A stretch of 64,000 nt of DNA from Longimycelium tulufanense. Lineage in GTDB: Bacteria; Actinomycetota; Actinomycetes; Mycobacteriales; Pseudonocardiaceae. The notes beneath the pieces are model-generated. The model saw only the letters and a list, made by a program, of their open reading frames with translations, searched no databases and was not told the origin of the DNA. Location: NCBI RefSeq assembly GCF_014645795.1, contig NZ_BMMK01000008.1, positions 145,306-209,305 of the forward strand, given 5' to 3'. Shown here piece after piece: positions 48,444-57,790 of this stretch. Positions within the stretch are counted from its first letter, which is position 1; each line of letters opens with the position of its first letter. The position numbers and the translations under genes were made by a program.

Positions 48444-49584
48444 CCCACTGGTGCATGCGCCGGGCGTCGGCGAGTTCCTGCACGGTGGGTTGTCGGCCGT
48501 TGTCGGCCGAACGCGGAACCGCCCGCGTCGGAGTCGAGTTCGCGGGCGAACGCGAACCGGTGGGAACGTCGTTGACGGGGTTCACCGTCGGAATCTCGCT
48601 GACCCGGTGCATCGGGTGGAACGGCGCGCGGGGCTCGGGATCCGGGGCAATACCGAACCTGGGCAGATCACTCACCGCAGCAGGGGAGACCACCGGTGGG
48701 CCAACAGGATCGGCCACCGTGGGATTGACGCTTGGCAGATCCGCCGACTCGGCCAGCAGGGCGGCGACACCCTCCGCGCCCTCTGCGGCACTTCCCGCCT
48801 GCTGAACGGCGTTGGCCGCGCTGGCGAACCGGTCGAGCCCGGCGACCAACCGGGACATGATCTCGCCGAGCTGGCCGAGCCGGGCGCCCTGCCGGGCCAG
48901 CGCCGCCGTCAGCTTGGCGATCTTTGCACCGATCTTCGCGGCGAGGGTGGTCGCCCGGCCGACCGCATAGCCGATGTATCCGGCGATCGAGGCGCCGAAC
49001 GTGAAGACTGCCGTCGCGGCCGCAACGAGTGCCCCGGTGATGAGCTCACCGATCAGCGTCGAGATCAGGTCACGCATGATCTCCCGCAGCGTGACCACCA
49101 GGTTTCCCGAGATCGACACCACGGTTCCCGCACCGCCGACCGCCTTGGCCAACGAGCTCATCTCACCGGACAGCCGGTCCATGCTGGACCGGAACGACTC
49201 GGCCGCCGCGCCGTCCCAACCCTGGAATCCGAAGAGTGCCGTGCGGTGTTGCTCGGCGACTTCCAGGACCTCCCGGGCGATCGTGCGGATCTCGTCGGTG
49301 GTCGCCTGGATCGCGACCGGATCGCCCATCAACCGGTCCAGCGGTTCCCGCAGGAAGCTGACGTGCTCCAGCAGCCAGCCGACGCCAGCGGAGAGAAGAC
49401 CGGAAAGCGGGTTCATCGCGAACGACGCCACATCCGCCGCGGAGCCGAGCACACCGACCGCAACGCCCAGTGCCTTCTCGCCCTCAGTGGCCGACTCGTC
49501 CTCGATCGTCTGCACCAGACCGTTGAAGGTGTCGACGATCCCGGCTCCGCTCGACCAGTTGTCGCCAACGTCGACGACGCTCAT
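48400..49584 (-). CDS. WXG100-like type VII substrate/effector-like protein
   Basis: About 394 residues. Residues about 100-150 carry a WXG-type helical hairpin with FGFQGWDGAAAESFRSS. A Gly/Ala-rich hydrophobic stretch follows (ELITGALVAAATAVFTFGASIAGYIGYAVG), then long helices and a Pro/Ser-rich C-terminal tail. No known toxin motif is visible in the tail. Its stop lies over the broken AAA regulator, so the original C-terminus may have been replaced. Last gene of the type VII accessory operon. Confidence 0.7.
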   Translation of the reverse strand: MSVVDVGDNWSSGAGIVDTFNGLVQTIEDESATEGEKALGVAVGVLGSAADVASFAMNPLSGLLSAGVGWLLEHVSFLREPLDRLMGDPVAIQATTDEIRTIAREVLEVAEQHRTALFGFQGWDGAAAESFRSSMDRLSGEMSSLAKAVGGAGTVVSISGNLVVTLREIMRDLISTLIGELITGALVAAATAVFTFGASIAGYIGYAVGRATTLAAKIGAKIAKLTAALARQGARLGQLGEIMSRLVAGLDRFASAANAVQQAGSAAEGAEGVAALLAESADLPSVNPTVADPVGPPVVSPAAVSDLPRFGIAPDPEPRAPFHPMHRVSEIPTVNPVNDVPTGSRSPANSTPTRAVPRSADNGRQPTVQELADARRMHQWVRDTASSRPPRWAG

Positions 49585-49636
49585 AGCTGCTTCATCCTGT
49601 CGTGATCATCGTGGAGTTGGGGAAGGCGCACACCGG

Positions 49637-50158
49637 TCACCACAGGTCGACGTCATCGTCGTCATCCGGTTCCTGGCGGTGCGGCCGCGGTGCCGGTCGG
49701 GTCTGCGGGGTACTCGGTGGCGTGTTGGGTGGGAAGACGGCGCTCGGCGTCGATGGGGTCGGTGCGGTCGTGGAGGGGTCCTGGTGCGTGGCCAGTTCCC
49801 GCTCGTCGGCCTCGTCGAGTTCGGGCAGGTGACTGGTGAGCATGCTCATGGCCTCGGTGCCCGCCCCTATGGGGGCGAACGCCTCGGCCACCTTGTGCGC
49901 CGCCAACCGTTGTCCCTGCCGCACCGTTTCCATGATCATCGCCGTCAGCCGCGCGGGCCCGGCCTCGCACGCGCGGTGGCCCAGAACCAGGTTCTGCAAG
50001 CCGCCGTTGGGCGCCACGGTGACCGTGACCGACTCGTCCGGCGAGCTCACGGTCGTGGTCGCGGTGGCGAGGTTCTCCTGAAGCTCCTGAGACTGCTGCT
50101 GCAGGGTCTGGACGCGTGCCTGGAAGTCCGCCAGCCACTGGTCTTGGTCCACGGTCAC
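49637..50158 (-). CDS. YbaB/EbfC-family protein
   Basis: About 173 residues from GTG 50158 (another GTG at 50152). The N-terminal coiled helix (WLADFQARVQTLQQQSQEL) and the beta strands ESVTVTVAPNGGLQNLVLG are typical of actinobacterial YbaB/EbfC proteins, small dimers that bind nucleoid DNA. A disordered acidic and Pro/Thr-rich tail ends DDDDDVDLW. Such genes regularly accompany EspG and PPE genes in Pseudonocardiaceae, where their function is unknown. It follows the EspG stop by ten bases. Confidence 0.75.
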   Translation of the reverse strand: MTVDQDQWLADFQARVQTLQQQSQELQENLATATTTVSSPDESVTVTVAPNGGLQNLVLGHRACEAGPARLTAMIMETVRQGQRLAAHKVAEAFAPIGAGTEAMSMLTSHLPELDEADERELATHQDPSTTAPTPSTPSAVFPPNTPPSTPQTRPAPRPHRQEPDDDDDVDLW

Positions 50159-50168
50159 CTCGGTCGGA

Positions 50169-50939
50169 TCAGGCTTGCGCGGCGGCAAGCAGGGTGTCGA
50201 TACGGGCGGCCAACCGGGCGCTGTCGGTTGGGGCGATGCTGAGCCAGGTGCCGTCGGGTACGGCCAGATAGCGGCCACGGTCGGTATCGAACCAGCTGAC
50301 CACGGACCCACATCGGTATCGGTCGCTGCGGTAGGGCTCGGAGCGGCTGACGCCGAACTGGCCACCGGCGACCCGCGACGCGGCCAGGTCGACCAGCTCG
50401 CGGGACTCTCGCCGCGCGACCCCGGCGTGCACCAACGCCGAACGCTCGTCCCGGTCCGGATCGGCGAAGGGTTCGTCCCGGTCGATGGCTTGTGAGAACG
50501 CGGCCAACGGCACCGTCATCGCGTGGCCGTCGCCGGCTGGTCGGCTCGGCAGCAGGCCGACCACGGCGGAAGCCAACCCGGTGGTGCGGATGGCCGAGAT
50601 CCCAGCCACGTCACCGTCGAGCACAACCAACGCTGCGCTCATACCGTCCGTGGCGGCCACCGCACGCAGTGGACGATCGGTGTAGCCGACGACGTCAAGC
50701 ACCAGATGTGGCTTCGACAGCACCGAAAGCAGGTCCTCGAGGTCGGGCTCCAACCGGCCCCGCTGCAGCAGGCCATCTGCGGTGAGGTCGGCGTGCACGG
50801 CGTCGCGGAGCGCGGCCCGTTCCGCCATGGTGCGTCCATGGCTCTGCAGGTCCACCGGGTAGGGCATGGTTCCCAGTTCGCGGTCGTGCCAAACGATATC
50901 CAGCGCGGCGGTGGTCAGCCTGAAGTCGTGCTCAGCCAT
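50169..50939 (-). CDS. EspG-family ESX secretion-associated chaperone
   Basis: About 256 residues. DFRLTTAALDIVWHDRELGTMPYPV is the standard EspG start (shortened pattern), followed by the central PHLVLDVVGY and the C-terminal DGTWLSIAPTDSARLAARID. EspG binds the tip of PE/PPE dimers and keeps them soluble before export. It overlaps the PPE gene by eight bases, which is presumably its client. Confidence 0.85.
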   Translation of the reverse strand: MAEHDFRLTTAALDIVWHDRELGTMPYPVDLQSHGRTMAERAALRDAVHADLTADGLLQRGRLEPDLEDLLSVLSKPHLVLDVVGYTDRPLRAVAATDGMSAALVVLDGDVAGISAIRTTGLASAVVGLLPSRPAGDGHAMTVPLAAFSQAIDRDEPFADPDRDERSALVHAGVARRESRELVDLAASRVAGGQFGVSRSEPYRSDRYRCGSVVSWFDTDRGRYLAVPDGTWLSIAPTDSARLAARIDTLLAAAQA

Positions 50940-52704
50940 CGCTCTTCGGCCTCTGGTGGTAATCCCGCTTCTTGAAGGTCACCCCGATGACTGCTGGTGG
51001 CAGATGGTCGACATCGGCTTCGAAGAGGTCGTCGCCCTTGAGGTAGCCCGGCGCGCGGTGTTCCTTGTCCTCCTCACCGCGATAACCGACGCCCCCGCCG
51101 CCGGCGCCCATCGGAGGTGTGGTGCCGGGTCGGGAACCATTGCCGGGCATCGCCGACGCGCCGGTCGGGCCGAAACCCGCCATGCGGGCTTCGACGCCCC
51201 GTGCGGCCGTGGTCCCGCCGGGAGCCATTGGTCCGGAACCGCGTCCATACTCGCCAGAAGGATCGCTGGACAGAGCCTCGAATCCGGCACCTGACCGGAA
51301 GCCAGCTCCACCTCGCGCACCACCGAAACCGGTACCCCCGGCGGTGGCACCCTGGGCCATTCCCCCCGACCCGGTGCCCGGCCGGACGCCGGGTTCGTCC
51401 CCGAAGCCCGGGCCACGCATGCCCGTTCCGGTTCGCCAATTCGGTGTGTTTGGCATGTTGGGCCGGCTGGCCGAGGAGGAATGCCCACCGGAACCGGTAT
51501 TCGTCGCGTTCGGGTACTTGGGGGACGTGGGGTTCGTCGTGCCCTGCCAAGGGTTGGCATTCGGAACCTGTGGTGCTCCGCCGTAGCTCGCAGGGCCGTA
51601 GCTCGGTACCTCGGGGATAACGGGGTTCGGCAGGTTCGACAGATGGTTCGACGGGGGGAAGCGCACGGTGTCGTGGACGCCACCACTCACCGGCATGAAG
51701 CCACTGGGCGCCGTGCTGTTGGCGTTCGGGAGGGTGCTGCCCGTGAACTGCGGAGATGTGGCTGCGGGCCGAGAGTGGCTGAAGTCCTGGTTGCCGTAAG
51801 CGGTACCGCCGCTGGGCGATCCGCCTATCCCCGTGCCCGCTGTCGGGTCGACAACATGGGGTGCATTGACGAACTGCGGCCGGACGTCACCGTGACCTGC
51901 TGCATCTCCGGTGTTGCCCGCGCCGTCTTCGGTGCTGCCGGCGCCATATTCGCCGCTGCCAGCACTCCATGGGGAGGCAACGGACACCTCGGACGAGACG
52001 CTGCCCTCGTTTTCGGTTCCCGGTGCGGAAAAAGCAGGAAATCGATCTGCCTCGATCCTGCCCAGCGTGGTGTCGCCCTGATCCTGGGTCCCTACCAACC
52101 GCATTGGCGTACGTGCCTCGTCGACAACCGTAGGCGGCGGCGCGAACAGGGGAGTGGTGGCGTCAACTGTCCGCGACTGCTGTTCCATCGCGACCATCAC
52201 GTCGATCGCGTGCTGGTGTGCCGCGTTCGCGGCCGCCTGCCTGGCCTGGAGATCCTGGGTGAGGGCTTGGAAGGCGGCCAGGTCACCGTTCGTTCGGGGA
52301 CCGAACCGCGCCAGGGCCTGGTTGTAGTCGAAGTCGACCGGCTCCGGCATGGTCGCCCTGGCCTGTTCGGCGATCTGGGCCTGGTTGGCGACTTTCGCGC
52401 CCATCTGGTGCGCGTTCTGGCCGAAGGACTCGCTCCAGGTGGCCAGCCGCATCATTGCCGCACGGGCGGCGTCGGGCGCGCTGCCCTGCCATCCGCTTTC
52501 GGTTCCGTTGACGCGCTGGGCGAACTGCGGCGAGGAGGTGATCATCTCGTTGGCGAGGTCGGTCCACTCCTGCGCCAGCGAGTAGGCCTGGCCCGGGTCG
52601 TTGCCGTCGTGCACCGCCCGGTAAAGCTCGCGGTGCGACATTGCCGCCCAGTTGGGACTGTCGGTCAGCGCCAGATCCGCCTCTGGCGTGCTCTCCAGGT
52701 ACAT
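50932..52704 (-). CDS. PPE-domain protein with Gly/Pro/Asn-rich tail
   Basis: About 590 residues. The first 180 form a helical PPE-like domain with ESGWQGSAPDAARAAM (WXG-type turn) and an HQMGAKVANQAQIAEQ helix. The rest is low-complexity, rich in Gly, Pro, Asn, Ser and Thr, with MPGNGSRPG-like repeats, ending GYRGEEDKEHRAPGYLKGDDLFEAD. That end is often conserved in actinobacterial homologues and may be a recognition motif. Predicted to be exported by an ESX system located elsewhere. Confidence 0.75.
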   Translation of the reverse strand: MYLESTPEADLALTDSPNWAAMSHRELYRAVHDGNDPGQAYSLAQEWTDLANEMITSSPQFAQRVNGTESGWQGSAPDAARAAMMRLATWSESFGQNAHQMGAKVANQAQIAEQARATMPEPVDFDYNQALARFGPRTNGDLAAFQALTQDLQARQAAANAAHQHAIDVMVAMEQQSRTVDATTPLFAPPPTVVDEARTPMRLVGTQDQGDTTLGRIEADRFPAFSAPGTENEGSVSSEVSVASPWSAGSGEYGAGSTEDGAGNTGDAAGHGDVRPQFVNAPHVVDPTAGTGIGGSPSGGTAYGNQDFSHSRPAATSPQFTGSTLPNANSTAPSGFMPVSGGVHDTVRFPPSNHLSNLPNPVIPEVPSYGPASYGGAPQVPNANPWQGTTNPTSPKYPNATNTGSGGHSSSASRPNMPNTPNWRTGTGMRGPGFGDEPGVRPGTGSGGMAQGATAGGTGFGGARGGAGFRSGAGFEALSSDPSGEYGRGSGPMAPGGTTAARGVEARMAGFGPTGASAMPGNGSRPGTTPPMGAGGGGVGYRGEEDKEHRAPGYLKGDDLFEADVDHLPPAVIGVTFKKRDYHQRPKSDG

Positions 52705-52724
52705 GCCCTCTCATCTCGGATCCC

Positions 52725-53231
52725 TCACCGTGGCAGCCGTCGTGCCACGGACTCGGCCAACTTCCTGGCGATCGCGCAGGCCGTCGACGGCTCGCCGGCC
52801 GATCGGGTGGACGCGTCCACGGTCGCCGAACCATCGGCGCCGTACCCGATCACAACGCTGCAGGTCCGCTGGTTCGCGCCGGCCTCCTGCCGGGCCGGAC
52901 GGCCCGAGATCTCCAGCGACGTGACGGTGTCCCCGGTATGCGGGCGCAGCTTCTCCGGCGCCGCGCCCGGCCCCGGGTCGAGCAGGACCCGGCCACCGAC
53001 CGGACCACCGGCCCGGAACTGGCACTCCGGCTTGCCCCCGAACGTGCCTCTTCGCCCCTGCGGCAGGCCCAGGTCGGTGGCCACCGCCGGATCGACCAGA
53101 TCGCAAGGGTCCGGGACGGAGCCGACCGAGCTGCTCGACGCCGGCCGCGTCACGGGAACTGCCGGCTGTGGCGCGGATGAACAGGCGCCGACCAGCATGG
53201 CCGGGAGCAGCACCAACAGCCGTCTGTTCAT
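52725..53231 (-). CDS. DUF3558 lipoprotein
   Basis: About 168 residues. ATG 53231 gives a lipoprotein signal (RRLLVLLPAMLVGAC) with the lipobox LVGAC. The mature part has a DPCDLVDPAVATDLG start and a PECQFRAG cysteine, the two-Cys pattern of DUF3558. It overlaps the upstream gene by ATGA. The domain is a surface lipoprotein often found near ESX accessory genes. Confidence 0.8.
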   Translation of the reverse strand: MNRRLLVLLPAMLVGACSSAPQPAVPVTRPASSSSVGSVPDPCDLVDPAVATDLGLPQGRRGTFGGKPECQFRAGGPVGGRVLLDPGPGAAPEKLRPHTGDTVTSLEISGRPARQEAGANQRTCSVVIGYGADGSATVDASTRSAGEPSTACAIARKLAESVARRLPR

Positions 53232-53650
53232 GTCGCGAGCCGGGTGAAGCTTTGGGCCTGCGCCTCGTCCACCTCGCGGTAGCGGCGCATCGCCTCCTCG
53301 ACGGCATCGTGCGCATCGGCCAACGCGGTGCGGTACCGCTCGAGGACCGCCGTGCAGGAGTCGTCGGCACCTTCGGCCCGGTGCTGGAACTTCTCCGCCA
53401 TCGCCTGACCGACCGGATTGGCGCCGAGCGGGACCCTGCGGCCCATTCCCCGGGCCCGCTCCAGCCACGCATCGGTCAGGTCGAGCTGATCACGCAGAGC
53501 ACTCTTGAGCTGTTCACCGGCCGCCGGGTCGAGCACGATCTGGCCCACCCGAATGTCCTTCCTGAGCTGGCCGACCTGCTCCGCTGTCCGCTCCAGAGCA
53601 ATGCTCGCCGGGGCGGGCGCCGCCGCGGCGGTGTCCCCGCTGTCTCCCAC
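53228..53650 (-). CDS. Small helical protein of the ESX accessory operon
   Basis: About 140 residues. GTG 53650 has GGGAGA at eight bases. The product is nearly all-helical with few aromatic residues (ALERTAEQVGQLRKDI; YREVDEAQAQSFTRL), like PE or WXG-type partners, and has no signal peptide. First gene of the operon; it may be the partner of the PPE protein. No WXG or PE motif is clear. Confidence 0.55.
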   Translation of the reverse strand: MGDSGDTAAAAPAPASIALERTAEQVGQLRKDIRVGQIVLDPAAGEQLKSALRDQLDLTDAWLERARGMGRRVPLGANPVGQAMAEKFQHRAEGADDSCTAVLERYRTALADAHDAVEEAMRRYREVDEAQAQSFTRLAT

Positions 53651-54019
53651 CGTCTTTTTCTCCCAGAGACACAACACCATGAACTCAGCTCATCGCACCT
53701 GTGCGGTCGACGGAGCCGAGTTGGACAAGGCGATGATCGAGGAGCGTGCGCGGTGTTTTCCAGCCCCACAGTTGATCTCGGCGCCTTGGGGCACCGATCT
53801 GCCCCTTCGGGCACGCAGGGCGGGAAAGGAAATCGGAATCCGGCTACGCGGGTCGGGACAGTGCAGGGAAAGCCCTGCCCCGAGCGGGCGCGGGACCACA
53901 GTCCGGGCGGTATCGGCTCGGTATGGGTGGGTTACGCATGCTGAGGAAGGCCGGCTGATACGGGTTCCGTCGTAGACTGGCCTCGGTGTTGTGGATGGCT
54001 CGGTGAAGGAAGGAGCCGC
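53651..54019 (+). other. Intergenic region between ESX operon and methyltransferase
   Basis: About 370 bases of divergent promoter space. A plus-strand frame from ATG 53691 (MNSAHRTCAVDGAELDKAM) stays open to 53975 but has no ribosome-binding site and no family resemblance that I can see, so I do not call it. AAGGAAGGAG precedes the methyltransferase start. Confidence 0.3.
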
Positions 54020-54664
54020 ATGGCGTCACAGGACAGCCGCGGCGAGCGATGGCACCGCGGCTGGGACAGGCAGGCTCGCACCTATGACCGTCAGATGCGG
54101 TGGATGGACCGTGTCTTCCTCCGCGGGTCCCGGCCGTGGGCCTGCTCGCGTGCCACCGGCGACGTTCTCGAGGTGGCTGTCGGCACCGGCCTCAACCTGG
54201 CCGAGTACCCCGAGCACGTCCGGTTGACCGGAATCGATCTGAGCGAGGCGATGCTGGAGATCGCCCGTGGCCGAGCCACCGAACTGGGTCGTGAAGTCTC
54301 CCTGCTGCAGGGCAACGCGCACGAGCTGCCGTTTGCCGAGGCCACGTTCGACACCGTGGTGTGCACGCTGGGACTGTGCACGATCCCGGATCCCGACCGG
54401 GCGGTCGGGGAGATGCGGCGGGTCCTGCGTCCCGGAGGCCGCCTCATCCTCGTCGATCACATTGCCAGTTCCGTGTGGGCGTTACGTGTGGTGCAGCGAC
54501 TGATGGAGTTGGTCACGGTTCCCCTCGTAGGTGAGCACTTCCTGCGGCGGCCACTCCACCAGGTGCATGCGACCGGACTCGCAGTTGAGCACAGCCAGCG
54601 GTTCACGCTCGGCATAGTTGAACGCGTCGTCGCCCGTAAGCCGGCCGGAAACTCGTCCCGCTAG
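54020..54664 (+). CDS. Class I SAM-dependent methyltransferase (UbiE-like)
   Basis: About 214 residues with an AAGGAAGGAG site. Motif I is VLEVAVGTGLNLAEYP, motif II LTGIDLSEAMLEIARGRA, then FDTVVCTLGLCTIPD and RVLRPGGRLILVDH. It resembles small methyltransferases of phospholipid or quinone type. There is no cysteine or zinc motif. A standalone gene; no partner suggests a substrate. Confidence 0.85.
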   Translation: MASQDSRGERWHRGWDRQARTYDRQMRWMDRVFLRGSRPWACSRATGDVLEVAVGTGLNLAEYPEHVRLTGIDLSEAMLEIARGRATELGREVSLLQGNAHELPFAEATFDTVVCTLGLCTIPDPDRAVGEMRRVLRPGGRLILVDHIASSVWALRVVQRLMELVTVPLVGEHFLRRPLHQVHATGLAVEHSQRFTLGIVERVVARKPAGNSSR

Positions 54665-54837
54665 AGCCCGGTCGTCCAGGCCGAGCGGGCATCTGCACCC
54701 GTTGACCAACACCGACCAGCACCGCGACAGTCTCGGTGGACCGTGACGGCACCGGCGCCGATCACCACGGCCCGTCACGTGCTTGGGCTTCCCGCACGCC
54801 GGGTTCCGGCCGCTCATACGTGACCTCGCCCGATTGC

Positions 54838-55074
54838 TCAGGGTGGGGGTCGGCGGAGATCCGTCATCCGCTCCAGGTATTCCTCACGGCCGATCTCACC
54901 GAGCGCATACCGGCGTCGTAGCTCCTCCTCGGCCGGATCGGTGCCGGGGCGGCCCGGCTGGATCATGGATCGCACCAGCCAGAAGATGGCCACCACCGCA
55001 AGCACCAGCAGCACCAGCCCGAGCAGACCCCACAGCGCCATCCACCAGAACACGCCGCCCATCCCGTCCACCAT
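54838..55074 (-). CDS. Small SHOCT-domain membrane protein
   Basis: 78 residues. ATG 55074 sits eight bases after AAGGAGG, better placed than the ATG two codons upstream. One transmembrane helix (LLGLVLLVLAVVAIFWLV) follows a Trp-rich start. The C-terminus is a SHOCT helix pair, DPAEEELRRRYALGEIGREEYLERM. SHOCT motifs mediate oligomerisation. Divergent from the DUF4142 gene. Confidence 0.85.
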   Translation of the reverse strand: MVDGMGGVFWWMALWGLLGLVLLVLAVVAIFWLVRSMIQPGRPGTDPAEEELRRRYALGEIGREEYLERMTDLRRPPP

Positions 55075-55486
55075 GGTCATCCCTCCTTCGTCCGATCGAA
55101 GCCGAGACCGCCGCACCCCTTGATCGTGATGTCGCTCCGAGCGGCCCGGGCAGCTCCGTTGCTCGTCGGGTACCCACTCCTGAGCCAGGTGCCTTCCGGT
55201 GCGATGCCGGTGCTTGGCGCCCGAGGTCGGCGGGCCGCTCGCCCCCACGATCCAGCTTGTTCTCTGATCCCACATCTTCTGTACTGTCAATTTTGTTGTG
55301 CAAGTAAGTGCGAGAATTCGGGTGCCCGGCGAACATCCAGGTCAGGCGATGCGGGAAGGTGGCGGTGGTCGCGGTGGCACGAACGCGTGCTGGGCCGTTC
55401 GCGTGGTCCTTCCCGTGAGCTGTATAGCATTCCCGTCCCCGTGGGAATTTTCTTGGGTGTCGATTTGGTCGGCCCGAGGAGGAGAT
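55075..55486. promoter_or_regulatory. Divergent promoter region of SHOCT and DUF4142 genes
   Basis: About 410 bases without a gene. A conspicuous AT-rich island at about 55268-55320 (CTGTACTGTCAATTTTGTTG) is the likely promoter core. GAGGAGGAGAT just before 55487 is the ribosome-binding site of the DUF4142 gene. Confidence 0.4.
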
Positions 55487-56068
55487 ATGAGGTCGTTACG
55501 CCTTCTGGCTGCCGTCGGAATGGCCGGTGCCCTCATGATGACGGCTGTCTCCGGCGCCCAGGCGGCAGCCGCACCACAAACCACACCATCCACTTCTGCC
55601 ACATCCCCGGTGAGCCATGTGGAGGGGACGGCTCGGATCTCGCACCAGGACCGGATTTTCCTGGTGAAGTTCCATCAGAGCAACCTCGCCGAGATCGTCG
55701 CCGGACGCTTGGCACAGAACAGGGCGAGCTGCACCCCGCTTCGCTACATCGGGGCCGTGTTCGTCACCGAACATGCCCGGCTCGATGCCGACCTGGTCGC
55801 GGTCGCGCTGCGCCACGGCGTGGCACTGCCCGACGCGCCGAGCGCTCGGCAGCAACAGGAACTGGACGAGATCGCGGAGAAGACCGGCCGGCACTTCGAC
55901 CGAGCCTGGCTGTACCTGCAGATTGCCGGTCACCTCGAGGCGCTTCATCTCATCCAGCAGCAGCTCTGGCACGGGAAGTCCGCCGAGGTGAAGCAGTTGG
56001 CGAGTGACGCCGAGCCGCTGATCCGGCATCATCTCGCGCTGGTCCGCTGGGCGCTGACCGTGTGCTGA
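55487..56068 (+). CDS. Secreted DUF4142 protein
   Basis: About 193 residues. GAGGAGG precedes the ATG at 55487. The signal peptide is MRSLRLLAAVGMAGALM... ending AQAAAAP. The mature domain shows ISHQDRIFLVKFHQSNLAEIV, VTEHARLDADL and HLEALHLIQQQL, the ferritin-like four-helix pattern of DUF4142. Conserved His/Glu might bind metal, but the function is unknown. The family is often stress-linked. Confidence 0.85.
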   Translation: MRSLRLLAAVGMAGALMMTAVSGAQAAAAPQTTPSTSATSPVSHVEGTARISHQDRIFLVKFHQSNLAEIVAGRLAQNRASCTPLRYIGAVFVTEHARLDADLVAVALRHGVALPDAPSARQQQELDEIAEKTGRHFDRAWLYLQIAGHLEALHLIQQQLWHGKSAEVKQLASDAEPLIRHHLALVRWALTVC

Positions 56069-56812
56069 CGGCTTTGTTCCATGCCGGCCGTGCGGGTCAC
56101 ACCGATCACGACAAGGGCGTGGATCCCAGATCAGGAATCCACGGGGTGTTGGGTGTTGCGCCACGGATGCGGAGTACCGGTGGCCCGTACGGTGGGCGCT
56201 GTGCTCACAGAAACCAGCACCGCCCAAAGAGCTGCCACGCGGAAAGCGGGACAGCTCTTTGGGTCTTCTCTCAGCGTCGAGTGTGTAGTGGCAAGCTCGC
56301 GAACCAGGTGTGGTCTCTGACTCCGGGTGCACCAAGGAGTCTGTCCTCGTTATCTCTTTGGGAGGCGGGCACAAGCATCGCGCGCAGAAACCTAGAACGG
56401 ATTTTCATGTCAATGTCGGTGGACCCGCCGTTGTACGCCGGTGGGCGTTCCTTGAAGGAGCTGTCAGTCCAGATCCGAAGGACGACCCATCGGGGACCTC
56501 CGGGCTTGTCCCTGAGGATACCCTTGATCGTCTACACACGGTCCGGCCTGACGGGCCGACAAATCCTTCCGCTGAAGCTCCCGATCCTGTTGTTGACTCG
56601 TGTATTTGCGCAGCGGGCATCCGACACCTGTTCGCTCTGTGTCGCCTGTGCCGGCGATGCCGCCAACGGACCAACAGGCCAATCGCCGCCGCGGCACTCA
56701 CCGTCACCGCAGGAAAGCCTCGAGCAGCTCCCATCGATTCCTCCAACAGTCGTCGTGGTCAGGGCATTCGCCCTGGGGATCGGTAACCGGAGCAGGGGCC
56801 GGCGCTGAGTCG
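56069..56812. other. Intergenic region of about 740 bases
   Basis: It holds the hairpin at 56223-56263. Beyond that, frames on both strands have poor codon bias. A minus-strand frame from about 56746 to 56405 has one hydrophobic stretch (VTVSAAAAIGLLV), yet no ribosome-binding site or family match. I call no gene. Confidence 0.3.
56223..56263. terminator. 12-bp stem-loop, probable terminator
   Basis: CCCAAAGAGCTG (56223-56234) pairs perfectly with CAGCTCTTTGGG (56252-56263) around a 17-base loop; a pyrimidine-rich TCTTCTCTC tail follows. It lies 155 bases after the DUF4142 stop and would end that transcript. Confidence 0.6.
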
Positions 56813-57112
56813 CTACTCGCTGGTGCCGCGGCTGGTTGGGACCGATGCACGGCAGGTGCGAGCCTGCTCGCACAACCAGCATGTCCACGTCGCGGTCGTC
56901 TCTTCGTCAACCACGGACATGCCGCACTCGGCGCGGTATGCGACGGCCAACGTGGCTTCCGAGCGAACCAGCTCCCCGTCGATCAGCATAGGCAGGTGCA
57001 GTGCGACGTGCCCCAGCCCGGGAAGGTAACTTCGATCGACGAGATGCTGGATCTGCTCGAGAGTGCGGGCACGAATGGCCGGTCCGAGCAATGGGACATC
57101 AGCCGTGGACAT
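56813..57112 (-). CDS. Small cysteine-containing protein, unknown
   Basis: 99 residues. ATG 57112 has GAAGGAGG at a spacing of five bases. The sequence reads like a folded domain: LEQIQHLVDRSYLPGLGHV, PMLIDGELVRSEATLAVAY and a C-terminal TWTCWLCEQARTC with three cysteines suggestive of a metal site. I do not recognise a family. Isolated between long gene-poor stretches. Confidence 0.6.
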   Translation of the reverse strand: MSTADVPLLGPAIRARTLEQIQHLVDRSYLPGLGHVALHLPMLIDGELVRSEATLAVAYRAECGMSVVDEETTATWTCWLCEQARTCRASVPTSRGTSE

Positions 57113-57790
57113 GCTTGCCTCCTTCGTGTCGTGTGACAGTTTCGCGAGCAGGCGCGCGAGTGGTGGCGCTCGGGAGCGGAAGCAGGAAAAGATCACCTCG
57201 GCCCCTGTTCCGGAGCCGTCTCCGGCCGACGTGCTCGCAGGCGGCCGACAGAGAGGTCGCGACCGCGTTCCGTCGAGCATCGAGCACTCGGGCACCTTGG
57301 GGGCGCGGGCAGGCTCCTACTGGGATACGGCTGGGAGATCGGGTCGCTCACCCCAAACGACCACGCGGTGTCCTTCACCCCCCGGTGGAGGGCACTGCGT
57401 TGACCCGAGTCGCAGTGTCCCGGGCTGCCGAATGGGGCGACGACACGGTTCGGCGAACAGACGCCATGAGGAGGAGACCGACATCGGCATCGCTGTTGCC
57501 GCGATCGACCAACCGAGCTTGTCGGGTGGCACGGCCGTCTTGCCTGCCGCAACGGACCAAACCGTGTTGGCGGCCTCGTCATGTCGACGTCCTTTCCCGT
57601 GACGTCGTGAACGTGGCCCGAAGCTAGCGGAGAAAGGGGGCATCTTCCTCCTGCTCGGCATTGAGATTGAGGTCGAACATCGACGGTAGGCAGGGGCGGG
57701 AGTACAACCGACGCTGTATGTGCCGCATGTGGTTGTGGAGCAGGCTGGCGTCACGTTGGCATCGGTGCTTTAGCGCGACGGACATACGGT
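57113..57790. other. Gene-poor stretch of about 680 bases
   Basis: Several overlapping frames are open on both strands, none with a consistent codon bias or a known motif. A minus-strand ATG near 57582 is preceded by GGGAAAGGA, but its product is Arg/Pro/Ser-rich and looks like a shadow. Probably decayed sequence beside the truncated regulator that follows. Confidence 0.3.

Noticed and set aside
53691..53975. Possible small gene upstream of the methyltransferase
   Set aside because: No ribosome-binding site, weak codon bias and no family match; it lies in a divergent promoter region.
56310..56786. Possible cysteine-rich plus-strand protein
   Set aside because: Codon bias is poor, a comparable minus-strand frame exists, and the start is unsupported.
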